Assembly (NCBI GenBank): GCA_964386505.1
Contig: CAYLSM010000082.1
Span: forward strand, 1-17,607
Origin: JAJFUG01 sp964386505
Lineage (GTDB): Bacteria > Gemmatimonadota > Glassbacteria > GWA2-58-10
Direction: 5' to 3'
DNA: 17,607 nt
Shown here in pieces: positions 1 to 7,558 of the stretch. The translations under genes and the position numbers were made by a program. Position 1 is the first letter of the stretch, and every line of letters begins with the position of its first letter. A model generated the notes under the pieces. It searched no databases. It was not told the DNA's origin and worked only from the letters and a program-made list of their open reading frames with translations.

Positions 1-257
1 GGACCGCAGGAAGAGCCGATATCCCGCAGGTGGCGGACCAGGGCCACCGGGTCCGCCGCCGAGTAGCGACCGTCGCCGTTGTAATCCAGGCTGCCGTCAT
101 CGGGATCGGCCGCACCCTGCACAAGCAGGGTCAGCACATCAATCAACCCCTGTTGGCCGTCACCGTTGTAGTCCCCTTTCAATCCGGCCGCGGCAAGGAA
201 CCCGGCGGCTGTCAGCCCGGCCAGGCAGACTGCGGACAGAAGCATTCTCCTGTTCAT
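1..257 (-). CDS. Secreted dockerin-type (EF-hand-like) repeat protein, N-terminal part
   Basis: The open frame starts at an ATG at 257 and runs off the left edge after 85 codons, so the C-terminus is missing. Residues 1-25 look like a Sec signal peptide: two arginines, then a long Ala/Leu/Gly stretch. Two calcium-binding dockerin type I loops follow directly. The first begins GDYNGDGQQG (about 28-37) and the second DYNGDGRYSAADP (about 58-70), spaced as in dockerin domains. A GAGAGGGG stretch about 10 bases upstream can serve as ribosome-binding site. In the family, dockerins bind cohesins or act as calcium-stabilised modules in secreted proteins of uncultured bacteria. Having the module straight after the signal peptide is less usual than a C-terminal one. 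What the missing part does cannot be told. Confidence 0.75.
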   Translation of the reverse strand, partial: MNRRMLLSAVCLAGLTAAGFLAAAGLKGDYNGDGQQGLIDVLTLLVQGAADPDDGSLDYNGDGRYSAADPVALVRHLRDIGSSCG

Positions 258-404
258 CTGGCGGTTACCCCTCTCGAAAAGACAAGCCGCGTTACGGGAA
301 ACAGATGGCGGCGTAAGCGGATTGGCTGGCTTGCAGTCACCGGAACATGGAAAAACAATGGAAAAGTGCGGAATGCAGACCACTTCGGGAAGGTCCTTTC
401 CCGG

Positions 405-587
405 CTAAAATTTTGAGGGGTCCAGCAGGACATACTTTATCGCAACGCGGTTATACGTATATGTGATATGAACCATTCCATCCGTGCTCTGAATGACTGC
501 CGGATACGAATACTCCCCCGGCTGATTCTCCAAGGTCATCACTTCCGACCATCTCTTCCCGTCACTTGAAACAGCCACGTCAAGAGG
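405..587 (-). pseudogene. In-frame continuation of the sialidase-like gene beyond the TAG
   Basis: Reading on in the same frame past the TAG gives 60 residues with no gap before a TAG at 405-407. The piece starts PLDVAVSSDGKRW, a third Asp-box-like motif, and continues with GEYSYPAVIQ and ITYTYNRVAIKYV. These are the typical last-blade features of this sialidase-like family, whose members end close to such motifs. The whole reading from 1472 would be 355 codons, a normal family length. No start codon with a ribosome-binding site is visible for independent translation. So this is either the lost end of a gene with one nonsense mutation or the product of stop-codon readthrough. Confidence 0.7.
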
Positions 588-1472
588 CTACCTGGACTGA
601 ATCGAATTGTTGTACACCAGGAGCAGCCGGCCGTCCTTGAGTGTGACACCATCGATCCCTGAATTCGGATTGGGTAGTCCGGTTGGTTCCATCTTACTCC
701 AGGTTCTCCCGTTATCATGGGACCAGCTTTCAGCAATCATTTCCTGTTGAGTTCGGCAAAGGGCCTGGAATGCACCGTCTGCATGGCAGAAAACTGTGGG
801 CTGAATGGCCGCGAAACCATTCCCATCGTTTATGGGACCAACCGTTTCCCAGGTGTCAGCCGAAGCGGATGCTATCTCGAAATGCACTCTCCAGCCGGCG
901 TTTTCGGTACTCGACGGACACAGGATTTCTCCGTCGCTCAATTGGACAGGTTTGTTTTTGATAGGCCCGAGAATGTTATCCGGTAATCGTTCCGGCTTGC
1001 TCCAGCTTTTTCCACCATCATTTGAGGTCATCAGCATTCCCCACCACCGCACCGGATCCGGCCCCACCTTGTAGAAAATCATCAATGGGCCTTTGCGTAG
1101 CTGGAACAGCACCGGATTCCAGCAGGGGTAACGCAATGTATCCGATTGTACACCGTCAGCTACTTCAACCGGAGCCGACCAGCCTTCACCCTCTAAACGA
1201 GAAACCCAGATGCCAACGTCGGGATTTTTCTCACGCGTCCCACCGAACCAGGCGGCCACAATCCCTGACCCGGCCTCAACGACCGTCGAGGCGTGGCATT
1301 GCGGGGTGGGCTTGCTGTCCAAAGTGAAAATGAACTCCCCCGAGACATAGCCGGGCTGCTTATCGACTGGATTTTCTTTCCCGGCTGATACCACCTTGAT
1401 TTCAAAACCGGTCTGAGCGAGGATCAACACTGAAACAACAAACATTTTTTTCATTCGTACAGCGGTTTTCAT
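588..1472 (-). CDS. Sialidase-like (BNR/Asp-box) exported protein, cut short by an in-frame TAG
   Basis: The start at 1472 is chosen because AGGAG (1481-1485, read on the minus strand) lies 8 bases upstream and an export signal follows (residues 1-30: MKTAVRMKK, then a hydrophobic core). A longer in-frame start at 1523 has no such support. Asp-box motifs SNDGGKSW (150-157) and SHDNGRTW (251-258), together with the WFGGTREKNPDVGIW region (75-89), mark the six-bladed sialidase/exo-alpha-sialidase-like family that acts on exported glycans. The frame stops after residue 294 at a TAG (588-590), but family-like sequence continues in the same frame to 405. The truncated product would lack part of the last propeller blade. 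The substrate is unknown, and many members of this family are not proven sialidases. Base composition is poorer in GC than its neighbours. Confidence 0.75.
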   Translation of the reverse strand: MKTAVRMKKMFVVSVLILAQTGFEIKVVSAGKENPVDKQPGYVSGEFIFTLDSKPTPQCHASTVVEAGSGIVAAWFGGTREKNPDVGIWVSRLEGEGWSAPVEVADGVQSDTLRYPCWNPVLFQLRKGPLMIFYKVGPDPVRWWGMLMTSNDGGKSWSKPERLPDNILGPIKNKPVQLSDGEILCPSSTENAGWRVHFEIASASADTWETVGPINDGNGFAAIQPTVFCHADGAFQALCRTQQEMIAESWSHDNGRTWSKMEPTGLPNPNSGIDGVTLKDGRLLLVYNNSIQSR

Positions 1473-1671
1473 TCTGCATGCTCCTGGCTGGGAGAAAATG
1501 AAAGATCCCGATGACATGTGCATCTTTCACGCGATCAAACGTTAAGGAGAGAATTCTTAACTGAATCCAATCCGGGGTTCCATATCTGCATCAGGATATT
1601 TCGCCAAGAGCAGTCCTGCGGAGATACTTTCGGAACCAGGCATCCTTTTATAATTGCTTGCTGCACGCAAT

Positions 1672-1702
1672 TATTAATCGCACAACATTTCGGGCTTGTC
1701 AA
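1672..1702 (-). promoter_or_regulatory. Possible sigma-70-type promoter for the sialidase-like gene
   Basis: On the minus strand a perfect TTGACA (-35, 1702-1697) is followed after 18 bases by ATTAAT (1678-1673), or after 19 by TTAATA. It lies in an AT-rich stretch about 200 bases upstream of the start at 1472. The -10 match is moderate and the leader would be long. The rest of 1473-1832 holds no gene I can support. Confidence 0.3.
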
Positions 1703-1710
1703 GTTTTTTC

Positions 1711-1734
1711 AAAAACCCTTACAACATGAGGGTT
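1711..1734 (-). terminator. Weak intrinsic terminator candidate after the glycosyltransferase gene
   Basis: On the minus strand AACCCT (1734-1729), a 9-base loop and AGGGTT (1719-1714) form a perfect 6-bp stem that runs into a short T stretch (to 1711). It sits about 100 bases after the glycosyltransferase stop and just upstream of the candidate promoter of the next minus-strand gene. The stem is short and the T-run brief, so this is tentative. Confidence 0.35.
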
Positions 1735-1832
1735 ACGGATGGATTATAACTGCGTAGACAATCGAGTCAGCGGCTGGTTTGCCGGAACGATCCCCGCGTG
1801 GATGGCGGCTCCTCCTCGGGGGGTTGACTGTC

Positions 1833-2909
1833 TCAGCCCTCCAGCAGGCGCTGGAACACCCGCTCGGTGTTCTCCACCGTAAGCTCCACGCTGAAATCGA
1901 CCAGCGCCCGATCGCGTCCCCGGCTGACAAAGCGTGCCGCCAGTTCCCGGTCCTGCAGCACCCGGTTGACCTTGTCCGCCAGGTCGCGCGGGTCCAGCGG
2001 CTCGAACAGAAGGCCGCTCTCGCCCTCCTCGACGATCTCCGGGTTGCCGCCCCAGCGGCTGGCCACCACCGGCACGCCCAGAGCCATGGATTCAAGGATG
2101 GTCTGGCTGAGGCCCTCGAGCAGGGAGGGCAGCACACTCACGGTGAGCAGAGGATAGAACAGCAGGCTGCGGTCCTCGTGGTCCAGGATAATGACCCTCT
2201 GCCTGGGCCGCAGGCGGTCGAGCAGAGAGTCCCACTCCGGCTGACGGCCCGGGCCGACTATGAGGATAATGGCCTCGGGAGGGAGCCAGGGCAAGGCCTG
2301 AATTAGGATGTCCTGGCGTTTCTTGCGCGCGATACAGCCGATCACGGTCGCGCCCTCGGGGATATCCAGGCGCTCACGCAGGCGGGCCGTGCCGCGTGGG
2401 TCCAGGCCCTCGTATTTTTCGCGCGGAGTGCCGTTGTACACCACCTCGATCAGGCGGCGCGCCACCCAGCGACGGGCCAGGGCCTCGCCTACCGCCCGGC
2501 TGACCGCGATCACCCGGTCGGCGCCCAGCGTGGCGAGAAGCCCGCTAAGGCGGCTTGAGTCGGGCATCTGGCGTCGGGTGAAAACCAGCTTGAACGGGCT
2601 GCGGTGAATGAGCTTGGCCCGCAGCGCGGCGTAGCGGTCCTGGCTCGACTGGGCGTTTACAATCTGGATGCCGTGCTCGCGGCAGAGGCTGTCGATCTGG
2701 CGCGCCGCCGGGCCGCCCATGCGGCCGAACTCCATCGGCACCAGGTGCACTTTCGAGCCGGAAAGGTCATCCCAGATACGCGCCTCGCGCCGGCAGCCGA
2801 AAAAGACTGTGTGTCCGCGCCCGGCCAGGCCGCGCGCCAGGTATTCCATCGAGCGGGTCGCTCCGCCCAGATCGCCCTGATAGGTGAGGAACAGAATATT
2901 CATGCGCAT
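1833..2909 (-). CDS. Glycosyltransferase family 4 (GT-B fold)
   Basis: This 358-residue protein probably transfers a sugar from an activated donor onto a cell-surface glycan or lipid carrier. The N-terminal Rossmann domain opens MNILFLTYQGDLGGATRSM (3-21), with the glycine-rich acceptor-side loop typical of GT4. The linker carries VVYNGTP (156-162). The C-terminal donor domain has IGCIARKKRQD (190-200), where the lysines contact the donor phosphates, and the EX7E motif EGLSQTILE (265-273), followed by GVPVVASRWGGNPEIV. Length is normal for GT4. The start could be 2909 or the second Met at 2903; no strong ribosome-binding site decides. It is divergent from the TonB receptor and stands alone, so the acceptor cannot be named. 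Confidence 0.88.
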   Translation of the reverse strand: MRMNILFLTYQGDLGGATRSMEYLARGLAGRGHTVFFGCRREARIWDDLSGSKVHLVPMEFGRMGGPAARQIDSLCREHGIQIVNAQSSQDRYAALRAKLIHRSPFKLVFTRRQMPDSSRLSGLLATLGADRVIAVSRAVGEALARRWVARRLIEVVYNGTPREKYEGLDPRGTARLRERLDIPEGATVIGCIARKKRQDILIQALPWLPPEAIILIVGPGRQPEWDSLLDRLRPRQRVIILDHEDRSLLFYPLLTVSVLPSLLEGLSQTILESMALGVPVVASRWGGNPEIVEEGESGLLFEPLDPRDLADKVNRVLQDRELAARFVSRGRDRALVDFSVELTVENTERVFQRLLEG

Positions 2910-3005
2910 AAGATAAAGGTTCCGCCCCCCGGAGTAAACCCCCTGCCGCAGGCGGCTGTCTGAACGCGACAGCAGGGCTCCGCGAAAAAAAATGAAAATA
3001 AACCC

Positions 3006-3034
3006 TTGTGCTCAGAGGCAGGCCTCCCTATATT
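3006..3034 (+). promoter_or_regulatory. Candidate sigma-70-type promoter for the TonB receptor
   Basis: TTGTGC (3006-3011) and TATATT (3029-3034) are separated by exactly 17 bases, in an AT-rich stretch 58 bases before the receptor start. The -10 differs from consensus at one base; the -35 matches at three. I see no convincing Fur- or Zur-type palindrome nearby. Confidence 0.4.
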
Positions 3035-3092
3035 CGTATTACCAGTTTTAAAATCGTAACACTCGAAATTATTAAACAGGATTGGAGGAGTC

Positions 3093-5039
3093 GTGCACAG
3101 GGATTCATTGTTCGGTCTGATACTGCTGGCAGCCTCGGCCCTGGCCCGTCCGGCTGCGGCGGAGATAAATCCGGATTCAGTTTACCAGCTCCCGCCCGTG
3201 GTGGTGGTAGGCAAGGCGGTGATAGACGAAGTGCAGATACGAAACACCGGGGTGGCGGTCACCCGGATCAGCGAGCAGCAGGTGCGCGACCTGGATGCCC
3301 TGGACCTGCCCTCGGCGCTGCGCCGGGTCCCTGGCGTGATGATATCGCGCCATAACTTGGTGGGCAGCTACGGCGGCGGTGAGGGCGGAGCGGTCTACAT
3401 CCGCGGCATGGGCGCAGGCCGGCCCGGGGCCTCGGTGGAGATGATGGTCGACGGGGTGCCGAAGTTTGTCGGCCTCTGGACCCACCCGCTGATGGATGTG
3501 CTGAGCGTGGACAATCTGGAAAGCATCGATGTCTACAAGTCGCCCCAGCCGGTCACCATGGGCAACATGTCGTTCGGCGCGGTGAACCTGCACAGCCGCC
3601 GCATGCGCAGCGAGGGTTTCCGCACCGAACTCAACACCCTCTACGGCTCCCACGACACCTATAACCTGGTGTTCAACCACGGCGGCAAGCAGGGCCGTTT
3701 AGACTATTATCTCGGAGCGGCGGCCAAGGGCACGGACGGGCATCGCAAGCAGGCCTATGGTGAGTTGAAAAACTACTGGGGACGGATCGGCTACGACATC
3801 TCGGACACCTGGGACGTCTCGCTGATCCTGTCGGAATACGACAACACCGCGGATGACCCGGGCGTGGTAACCGCCGCTCCGCCGGTGCGCGGACGGTTCA
3901 ACAACACCGATTTCACCGCCAACCTTACCCTGTCCAACCGCAGCGAGCGTATGGACGGTTTCGTGCGGCTGTACGCGGACAACGGCAGCATGAACTGGCA
4001 GCAGTGGGACGCCGCCGCGAGCGACCCCTACGACACGAACACCGATTACCTCAACCGCGGCCTGCGCGCCCGCCAGAACATCGCCCTGGCCGAGTCCACC
4101 CAGCTCACCGTGGGCCTGGATTACGACGCCTATGGCGGCAAAGCCACCGAGCTGCACATGGACAAGCCCGCAACCACCAAGAGCATGCCCTCGAAATATT
4201 TCTACAGCACCGCGCTCTACGCCGACATCTCACGCAGCTTCCAGCTTAGCCCGGGCCTGAGCCTCACTCCCTCGGCCGGCGCTCGCTACAACTGGCATTC
4301 GGCCTACGACAACGAGGCCGCCCCGGAGGCCGGAATTGTGCTGTCCGGGGATAAGTGGCAGCTCTACGGCAATTTCGCCCGGGGCTACAACTACGCCGGC
4401 GTTTACGCAGTCTGGTTCTACAACGTGGCCTGGAACTACCAGCAGCCGGCCTACGAGGACCTGAAACCCGAGCGGGTCAAACACTATGAAGTCGGGTACA
4501 AAGTCACGCCCAGCCGGGGTCTGACCCTGGACCTGAGCCTGTTCCACGACGACGGCGAGGACATGATCAGTTTCGTTTCGCCGCCGCCGCCACCGCCCTC
4601 GTTCGGCAACGTTGGCAGTTTCAAGACCACCGGGGCCGAGCTTTCGGCAAGCTGGTCCGCACTGAGCCGTCTCTCGATCTATGGGGGCCTCAGCGTGATG
4701 AACTCCACCCCCTCCGACCTGCCGCAGGCCCCGGGCTACATGCTCACCCTGGGGACCAACCTGATCGTCGCCCCCAGGCTGCACCTGAGCCTGGACCTGG
4801 AGTCCGTGGGCGACCGCTGGGTGGCCAACGACCGTTTCGGCAGCGTGATGGGCAAGGTGGACGCTTTCACCACGCTCAACACCCGGGTCGATTACTACCT
4901 GGGACAGGCCGGGGCCTCGCTGGAGCACAGCAGCCTTTTTCTGGCCGTGGAGAACCTGACAGATACCAACTACGAGTTCAAGCCCGGCTATCCAATGCCT
5001 GGCGCCACAGCCTATTTCGGATTATCTTTCAACCGCTGA
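3093..5039 (+). CDS. TonB-dependent outer-membrane receptor
   Basis: This 648-residue receptor should import a scarce ligand across the outer membrane using TonB/ExbBD energy. Translation starts at a GTG with GGAGGAG (3084-3090) just upstream; the spacing is short but no better start exists. A signal peptide spans about residues 1-23 (cut near RPAAA-E). A TonB-box-like stretch PPVVVVGKAV (34-43) follows. The plug domain carries LPSALRRVPGVMI (72-84), VYIRGMG (101-107), VEMMVDGVP (115-123) and LESIDVYKSPQPV (142-154). The rest alternates aromatic beta strands of the 22-strand barrel and ends in VENLTDTNYEF plus a last strand with FNR at the C-terminus. A run of six prolines (497-502) lies in a predicted extracellular loop. 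The ABC genes directly downstream suggest a shared substrate. The barrel is not histidine-rich as in ZnuD-type zinc receptors, so the ligand is open. Confidence 0.93.
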   Translation: MHRDSLFGLILLAASALARPAAAEINPDSVYQLPPVVVVGKAVIDEVQIRNTGVAVTRISEQQVRDLDALDLPSALRRVPGVMISRHNLVGSYGGGEGGAVYIRGMGAGRPGASVEMMVDGVPKFVGLWTHPLMDVLSVDNLESIDVYKSPQPVTMGNMSFGAVNLHSRRMRSEGFRTELNTLYGSHDTYNLVFNHGGKQGRLDYYLGAAAKGTDGHRKQAYGELKNYWGRIGYDISDTWDVSLILSEYDNTADDPGVVTAAPPVRGRFNNTDFTANLTLSNRSERMDGFVRLYADNGSMNWQQWDAAASDPYDTNTDYLNRGLRARQNIALAESTQLTVGLDYDAYGGKATELHMDKPATTKSMPSKYFYSTALYADISRSFQLSPGLSLTPSAGARYNWHSAYDNEAAPEAGIVLSGDKWQLYGNFARGYNYAGVYAVWFYNVAWNYQQPAYEDLKPERVKHYEVGYKVTPSRGLTLDLSLFHDDGEDMISFVSPPPPPPSFGNVGSFKTTGAELSASWSALSRLSIYGGLSVMNSTPSDLPQAPGYMLTLGTNLIVAPRLHLSLDLESVGDRWVANDRFGSVMGKVDAFTTLNTRVDYYLGQAGASLEHSSLFLAVENLTDTNYEFKPGYPMPGATAYFGLSFNR

Positions 5040-5055
5040 ACCCGCTTACAACCAC

Positions 5056-5092
5056 GACGGGAGGGTGAGGCATCCCCTCCCGTCTTTTTTTT
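5056..5092 (+). terminator. Strong intrinsic terminator/attenuator between receptor and ABC operon
   Basis: GACGGGAGGG (5056-5065) and CCCTCCCGTC (5075-5084) form a perfect 10-bp stem with a 9-base loop, followed by eight T residues (5085-5092). It begins 16 bases after the receptor stop. The ribosome-binding site of the next gene (GGAGGA, 5094-5099) starts one base after the T-run. Confidence 0.92.
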
Positions 5093-5103
5093 CGGAGGAC
5101 CCG

Positions 5104-5949
5104 ATGCAGCGTTTCACGGTCAGACTTTTACTGGCCTTGGCTCTGGCGGCCGCTTTCAACCCAGCGGCCCGCGCTCTGGCCGTGGAACGTCCAGTGGTGA
5201 CCGCCTCGACCAGCATGATCGGCTGCATGCTGGAACTTCTCGCTCCCGGCGGGATCGAGGTCCAGACCCTGATCCCGCCCGCCTCCTGCCCGGGCACCTA
5301 TGACCTTCGGCCCGGGGATGCCGCGCGGCTGGCCCGTTCGGTCCTGATCGTGCGCCACGACTATCAGGCCTACCTGGACAGCCGTTTCCGTGAGCAGAAC
5401 CCCGGGATGCACCTGGCCGTGCTGGAGACTCCCGGCCACTTGCTGGTCCCGCAGAATTTCCGCCGCGCCCTGGAACAGCTCAAAGGCATCCTGGCCCAGA
5501 CTTTCCCGTCCCTGGACAGCAGCCTTGAGGCCAACTACGCTGCGGCGCTCACGATGATCGACTCCGCCGACACCCGCGCCCGCAATCGCCTGGAACAGTC
5601 CGGGATCGCCGGGCGGATTGCGCTCTGCTCGGACAAGCAGGTGGGGTTCGCGCTCTGGGCCGGGGTCAAATCCGCCGGGACATTCACCAACTCACCCGAG
5701 GAGCTTTCGGCGCTTAACCTGGGCCGGATAATCAAGGCCGGGCGCGAGGGTGGGGCCGCTTTCGTGGTGGGTAACCTTCAGAGCGGTGGCGAGAAAGTCG
5801 CCCGGGCCGTGGCCGCGCAGACCGGCCTTCCGGTCTGCATCCTCAGCAATTTCCCGGGAACCAACGCGCGCAACGGCGACTGGCCGGGCCTTCTGGCCGA
5901 CAACCTGGAGCTGTTGATCCAGGCCGCCGGCGGCGACAGCCAGCCATGA
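5104..5949 (+). CDS. TroA/ZnuA-like periplasmic binding protein of a metal-type ABC transporter, with altered ligand motif
   Basis: The start at 5104 is set by GGAGGA at 5094-5099 and by the signal peptide that follows (MQRFTVRLLL..., cut near residues 24-27); a longer frame from 5065 would read through the terminator. The 281-residue product has the cluster A-I layout: VVTASTSMIG (31-40), a PP...TYD..PGDAARLARS block (58-79), a central helix, and a C-terminal lobe with SGGEKVARAVAAQTGLPV (227-244). The usual first ligand (His in PHTYE) is replaced: this protein reads CPGTYDLRP (62-70). His112 in PGHLLVP may match the second ligand. The third position reads CSDKQ (175-179) instead of a His motif. 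Four mature cysteines (41, 62, 175, 245) stand out. It overlaps the ATPase gene by four bases. A metal or metal-complex ligand is inferred. Confidence 0.8.
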   Translation: MQRFTVRLLLALALAAAFNPAARALAVERPVVTASTSMIGCMLELLAPGGIEVQTLIPPASCPGTYDLRPGDAARLARSVLIVRHDYQAYLDSRFREQNPGMHLAVLETPGHLLVPQNFRRALEQLKGILAQTFPSLDSSLEANYAAALTMIDSADTRARNRLEQSGIAGRIALCSDKQVGFALWAGVKSAGTFTNSPEELSALNLGRIIKAGREGGAAFVVGNLQSGGEKVARAVAAQTGLPVCILSNFPGTNARNGDWPGLLADNLELLIQAAGGDSQP

Positions 5950-6722
5950 GCGCGGCCCTCGAATTCCAGCAGGCCGCGGTGGTCCTTCACCACCGCAGAG
6001 TGCTGCACGAGGTCTCGTGGCGGGTCGAGAACGGGCAGTTCTGGGGTATAGTCGGTCCCAACGGGGCAGGCAAGTCCACTCTGGTAAGCCTGGCGGCCGG
6101 GTTTGTCCCCCTGGCCGCGGGCAAGGCCAGCGTACTCGGTAAGGAACTGTCAGCATGGAAACTCACCGATCTGCGCAAGCGGGTGGGGTTCCTGGCCCAG
6201 CACCTGTTTTTCGACGAGGGCCTGCCTATATCCGCCCGCGAGGTGGTGTTGATCGGCCGGACCGGGCGGCGCGGGATGCTGCGTCTCTTGAGCGCTGCGG
6301 ACCACGCGGCCGCGGAGCGTTGCGCAGCCGAACTGGAGGTGGCCCACCTTCTGGAGCGGCCATTCGGCACGCTCTCGGGCGGTGAGCGCCAGCGGGTGCT
6401 GCTGGCCCGGGCCCTGGCCCAGGAGCCGGAGCTGCTGATCCTGGACGAGCCCACCGCGGCACTCGACCCGCGTGCGGCCCTGCGTTTCCTGGACAGCGTG
6501 GACCGCCTTCAGCAGACCCGCCGGATGACTGTCCTGGCCGTAACCCATGAAATTTCGAGCCTTCCCGCCGGCTGCGGCCATGTGGCCCTGGTCCGCGCGG
6601 GAGAGATTCTTGCCGCCGGTCCCAAGGAGCAATGCCTCACCCCGGAGCTGCTTTCCACGCTGTACGGCAGCCGGGTGGAACTGGAGCTGCGCGGCGGACG
6701 GTACCAGATATTTCAGGAATGA
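5946..6722 (+). CDS. ABC transporter ATPase, metal (ZnuC/TroB) type
   Basis: This 258-residue ATPase would power the permease encoded next. It shows Walker A GPNGAGKST (37-45), Q-loop Gln85 in GFLAQH, signature LSGGE (143-147), Walker B LLILDEPT (163-170), the D-loop ALDP and switch His201 in AVTHE. A short C-terminal tail after 230 (TPELLSTLYGSRVEL) resembles the end of siderophore/metal ATPases, which are hard to tell apart from sequence alone. The permease family decides for the metal type. The ATG overlaps the upstream stop (ATGA), pointing to translational coupling. Confidence 0.92.
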   Translation: MSAALEFQQAAVVLHHRRVLHEVSWRVENGQFWGIVGPNGAGKSTLVSLAAGFVPLAAGKASVLGKELSAWKLTDLRKRVGFLAQHLFFDEGLPISAREVVLIGRTGRRGMLRLLSAADHAAAERCAAELEVAHLLERPFGTLSGGERQRVLLARALAQEPELLILDEPTAALDPRAALRFLDSVDRLQQTRRMTVLAVTHEISSLPAGCGHVALVRAGEILAAGPKEQCLTPELLSTLYGSRVELELRGGRYQIFQE

Positions 6723-7558
6723 CTGCGGTGAGCCTTCTCGAACTCTGGCAATTCCCCTTTTTCCGCAACGCCCTGGCCGCCTCGGTCCTGTGCGGGGTGG
6801 GCTGCTCGGTGATAGGCGTGTTCATCGTGACCATGCGCATCCCGTTCATCGGCGTTGCCATGTCGCACGCGGCCATGGCAGGCGCGGTGTTCGGCCTTCT
6901 GACCGGCCTTCCCCCGGCGGGCTGCGGGTTTGTCATGGCCCTGGCCGCCTCTTTCGCCGTGGGGCCGCTGACCGACCGGGTGCGGATGGACCCCAACATC
7001 TCGCTGGGTGTTATTTTCTCGCTGATGATGGGCCTGGCGTTCCTGGGGATCGGCCTTTCCCCCACCCCGCGCAACGACATGCTGGGCCTGATCTGGGGCA
7101 ATATCCTGCTGCTCTCGGGCGGCGATATCCTGCGCCTGGCCTTGGTGACCGCCTTGAGCCTGGCGACAGTGTTCCTGTTCTACAAGGAGTTCCGGGCGGT
7201 GATGTTCTCGCGGCAGGTGGCGGCAGCCTCGGGCCTGCGCGAGCGTCTCACCTGGTACCTTCTGCTGGTTCTATGCGGGGCCACGGTGACAGTGAACCTG
7301 GACACTGTGGGCGGGCTGATGCTGTTCAGCATGATAGTCAACCCGGCGGCGGCGGCCTGGCAGTTCACCTACCGCATGAGCCGCCTGTTCCTGATATCGG
7401 CGCTGTTCGGCGTGCTGGCTGCTGTGGCCGGGATGCTTCTTTCCAGCCTGTGCAACCTTCCCTCCGGGGCCTGCGTGGTGGTGGCCTCCAGCGCCCTGTT
7501 CGGGCTTTCGCTACTGTTCTCGCCCAAAAGGAGGCAGGCCGGCCATGGCGCACTCTGA
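6719..7558 (+). CDS. ABC-3 family (ZnuB/TroC-like) metal permease
   Basis: The start at 6719 overlaps the ATPase stop as ATGA; the longer frame from 6632 lies inside the ATPase gene and is not credible. The 279-residue protein is very hydrophobic with about eight membrane segments. It carries ABC-3 hallmarks: FFRNALAASVLCGVGCSVIG (13-32), VTMRIPFIGVAMSHAAMAG (about 35-53, the conserved SHA..G region) and the loop RMDPNISLGVIFSLMMGLAFL, then VGGLMLFSMIVNPAAAA near the end. ABC-3 permeases move zinc, manganese or iron. The typical partners, binding protein and ATPase, lie directly upstream. Its last bases overlap the methyltransferase gene. Confidence 0.9.
   Translation: MTAVSLLELWQFPFFRNALAASVLCGVGCSVIGVFIVTMRIPFIGVAMSHAAMAGAVFGLLTGLPPAGCGFVMALAASFAVGPLTDRVRMDPNISLGVIFSLMMGLAFLGIGLSPTPRNDMLGLIWGNILLLSGGDILRLALVTALSLATVFLFYKEFRAVMFSRQVAAASGLRERLTWYLLLVLCGATVTVNLDTVGGLMLFSMIVNPAAAAWQFTYRMSRLFLISALFGVLAAVAGMLLSSLCNLPSGACVVVASSALFGLSLLFSPKRRQAGHGAL

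Noticed and set aside
386..403. CGGGAA/TTCCCG hairpin just after the sialidase frame as a terminator
   Set aside because: The 6-bp stem is real, but no T-run follows on the minus strand, so termination is not supported.
30..416. 128-codon plus-strand frame at the left end
   Set aside because: The minus strand in the same place encodes a signal peptide and two dockerin loops, which is far better evidence.
3015..3026. GAGG/CCTC repeat between the -35 and -10 of the receptor promoter as an operator
   Set aside because: Four base pairs are too few in GC-rich DNA to claim a binding site.
4230..4928. 232-codon minus-strand frame inside the TonB receptor
   Set aside because: It is the mirror of a GC-rich beta-barrel gene with no motifs of its own.
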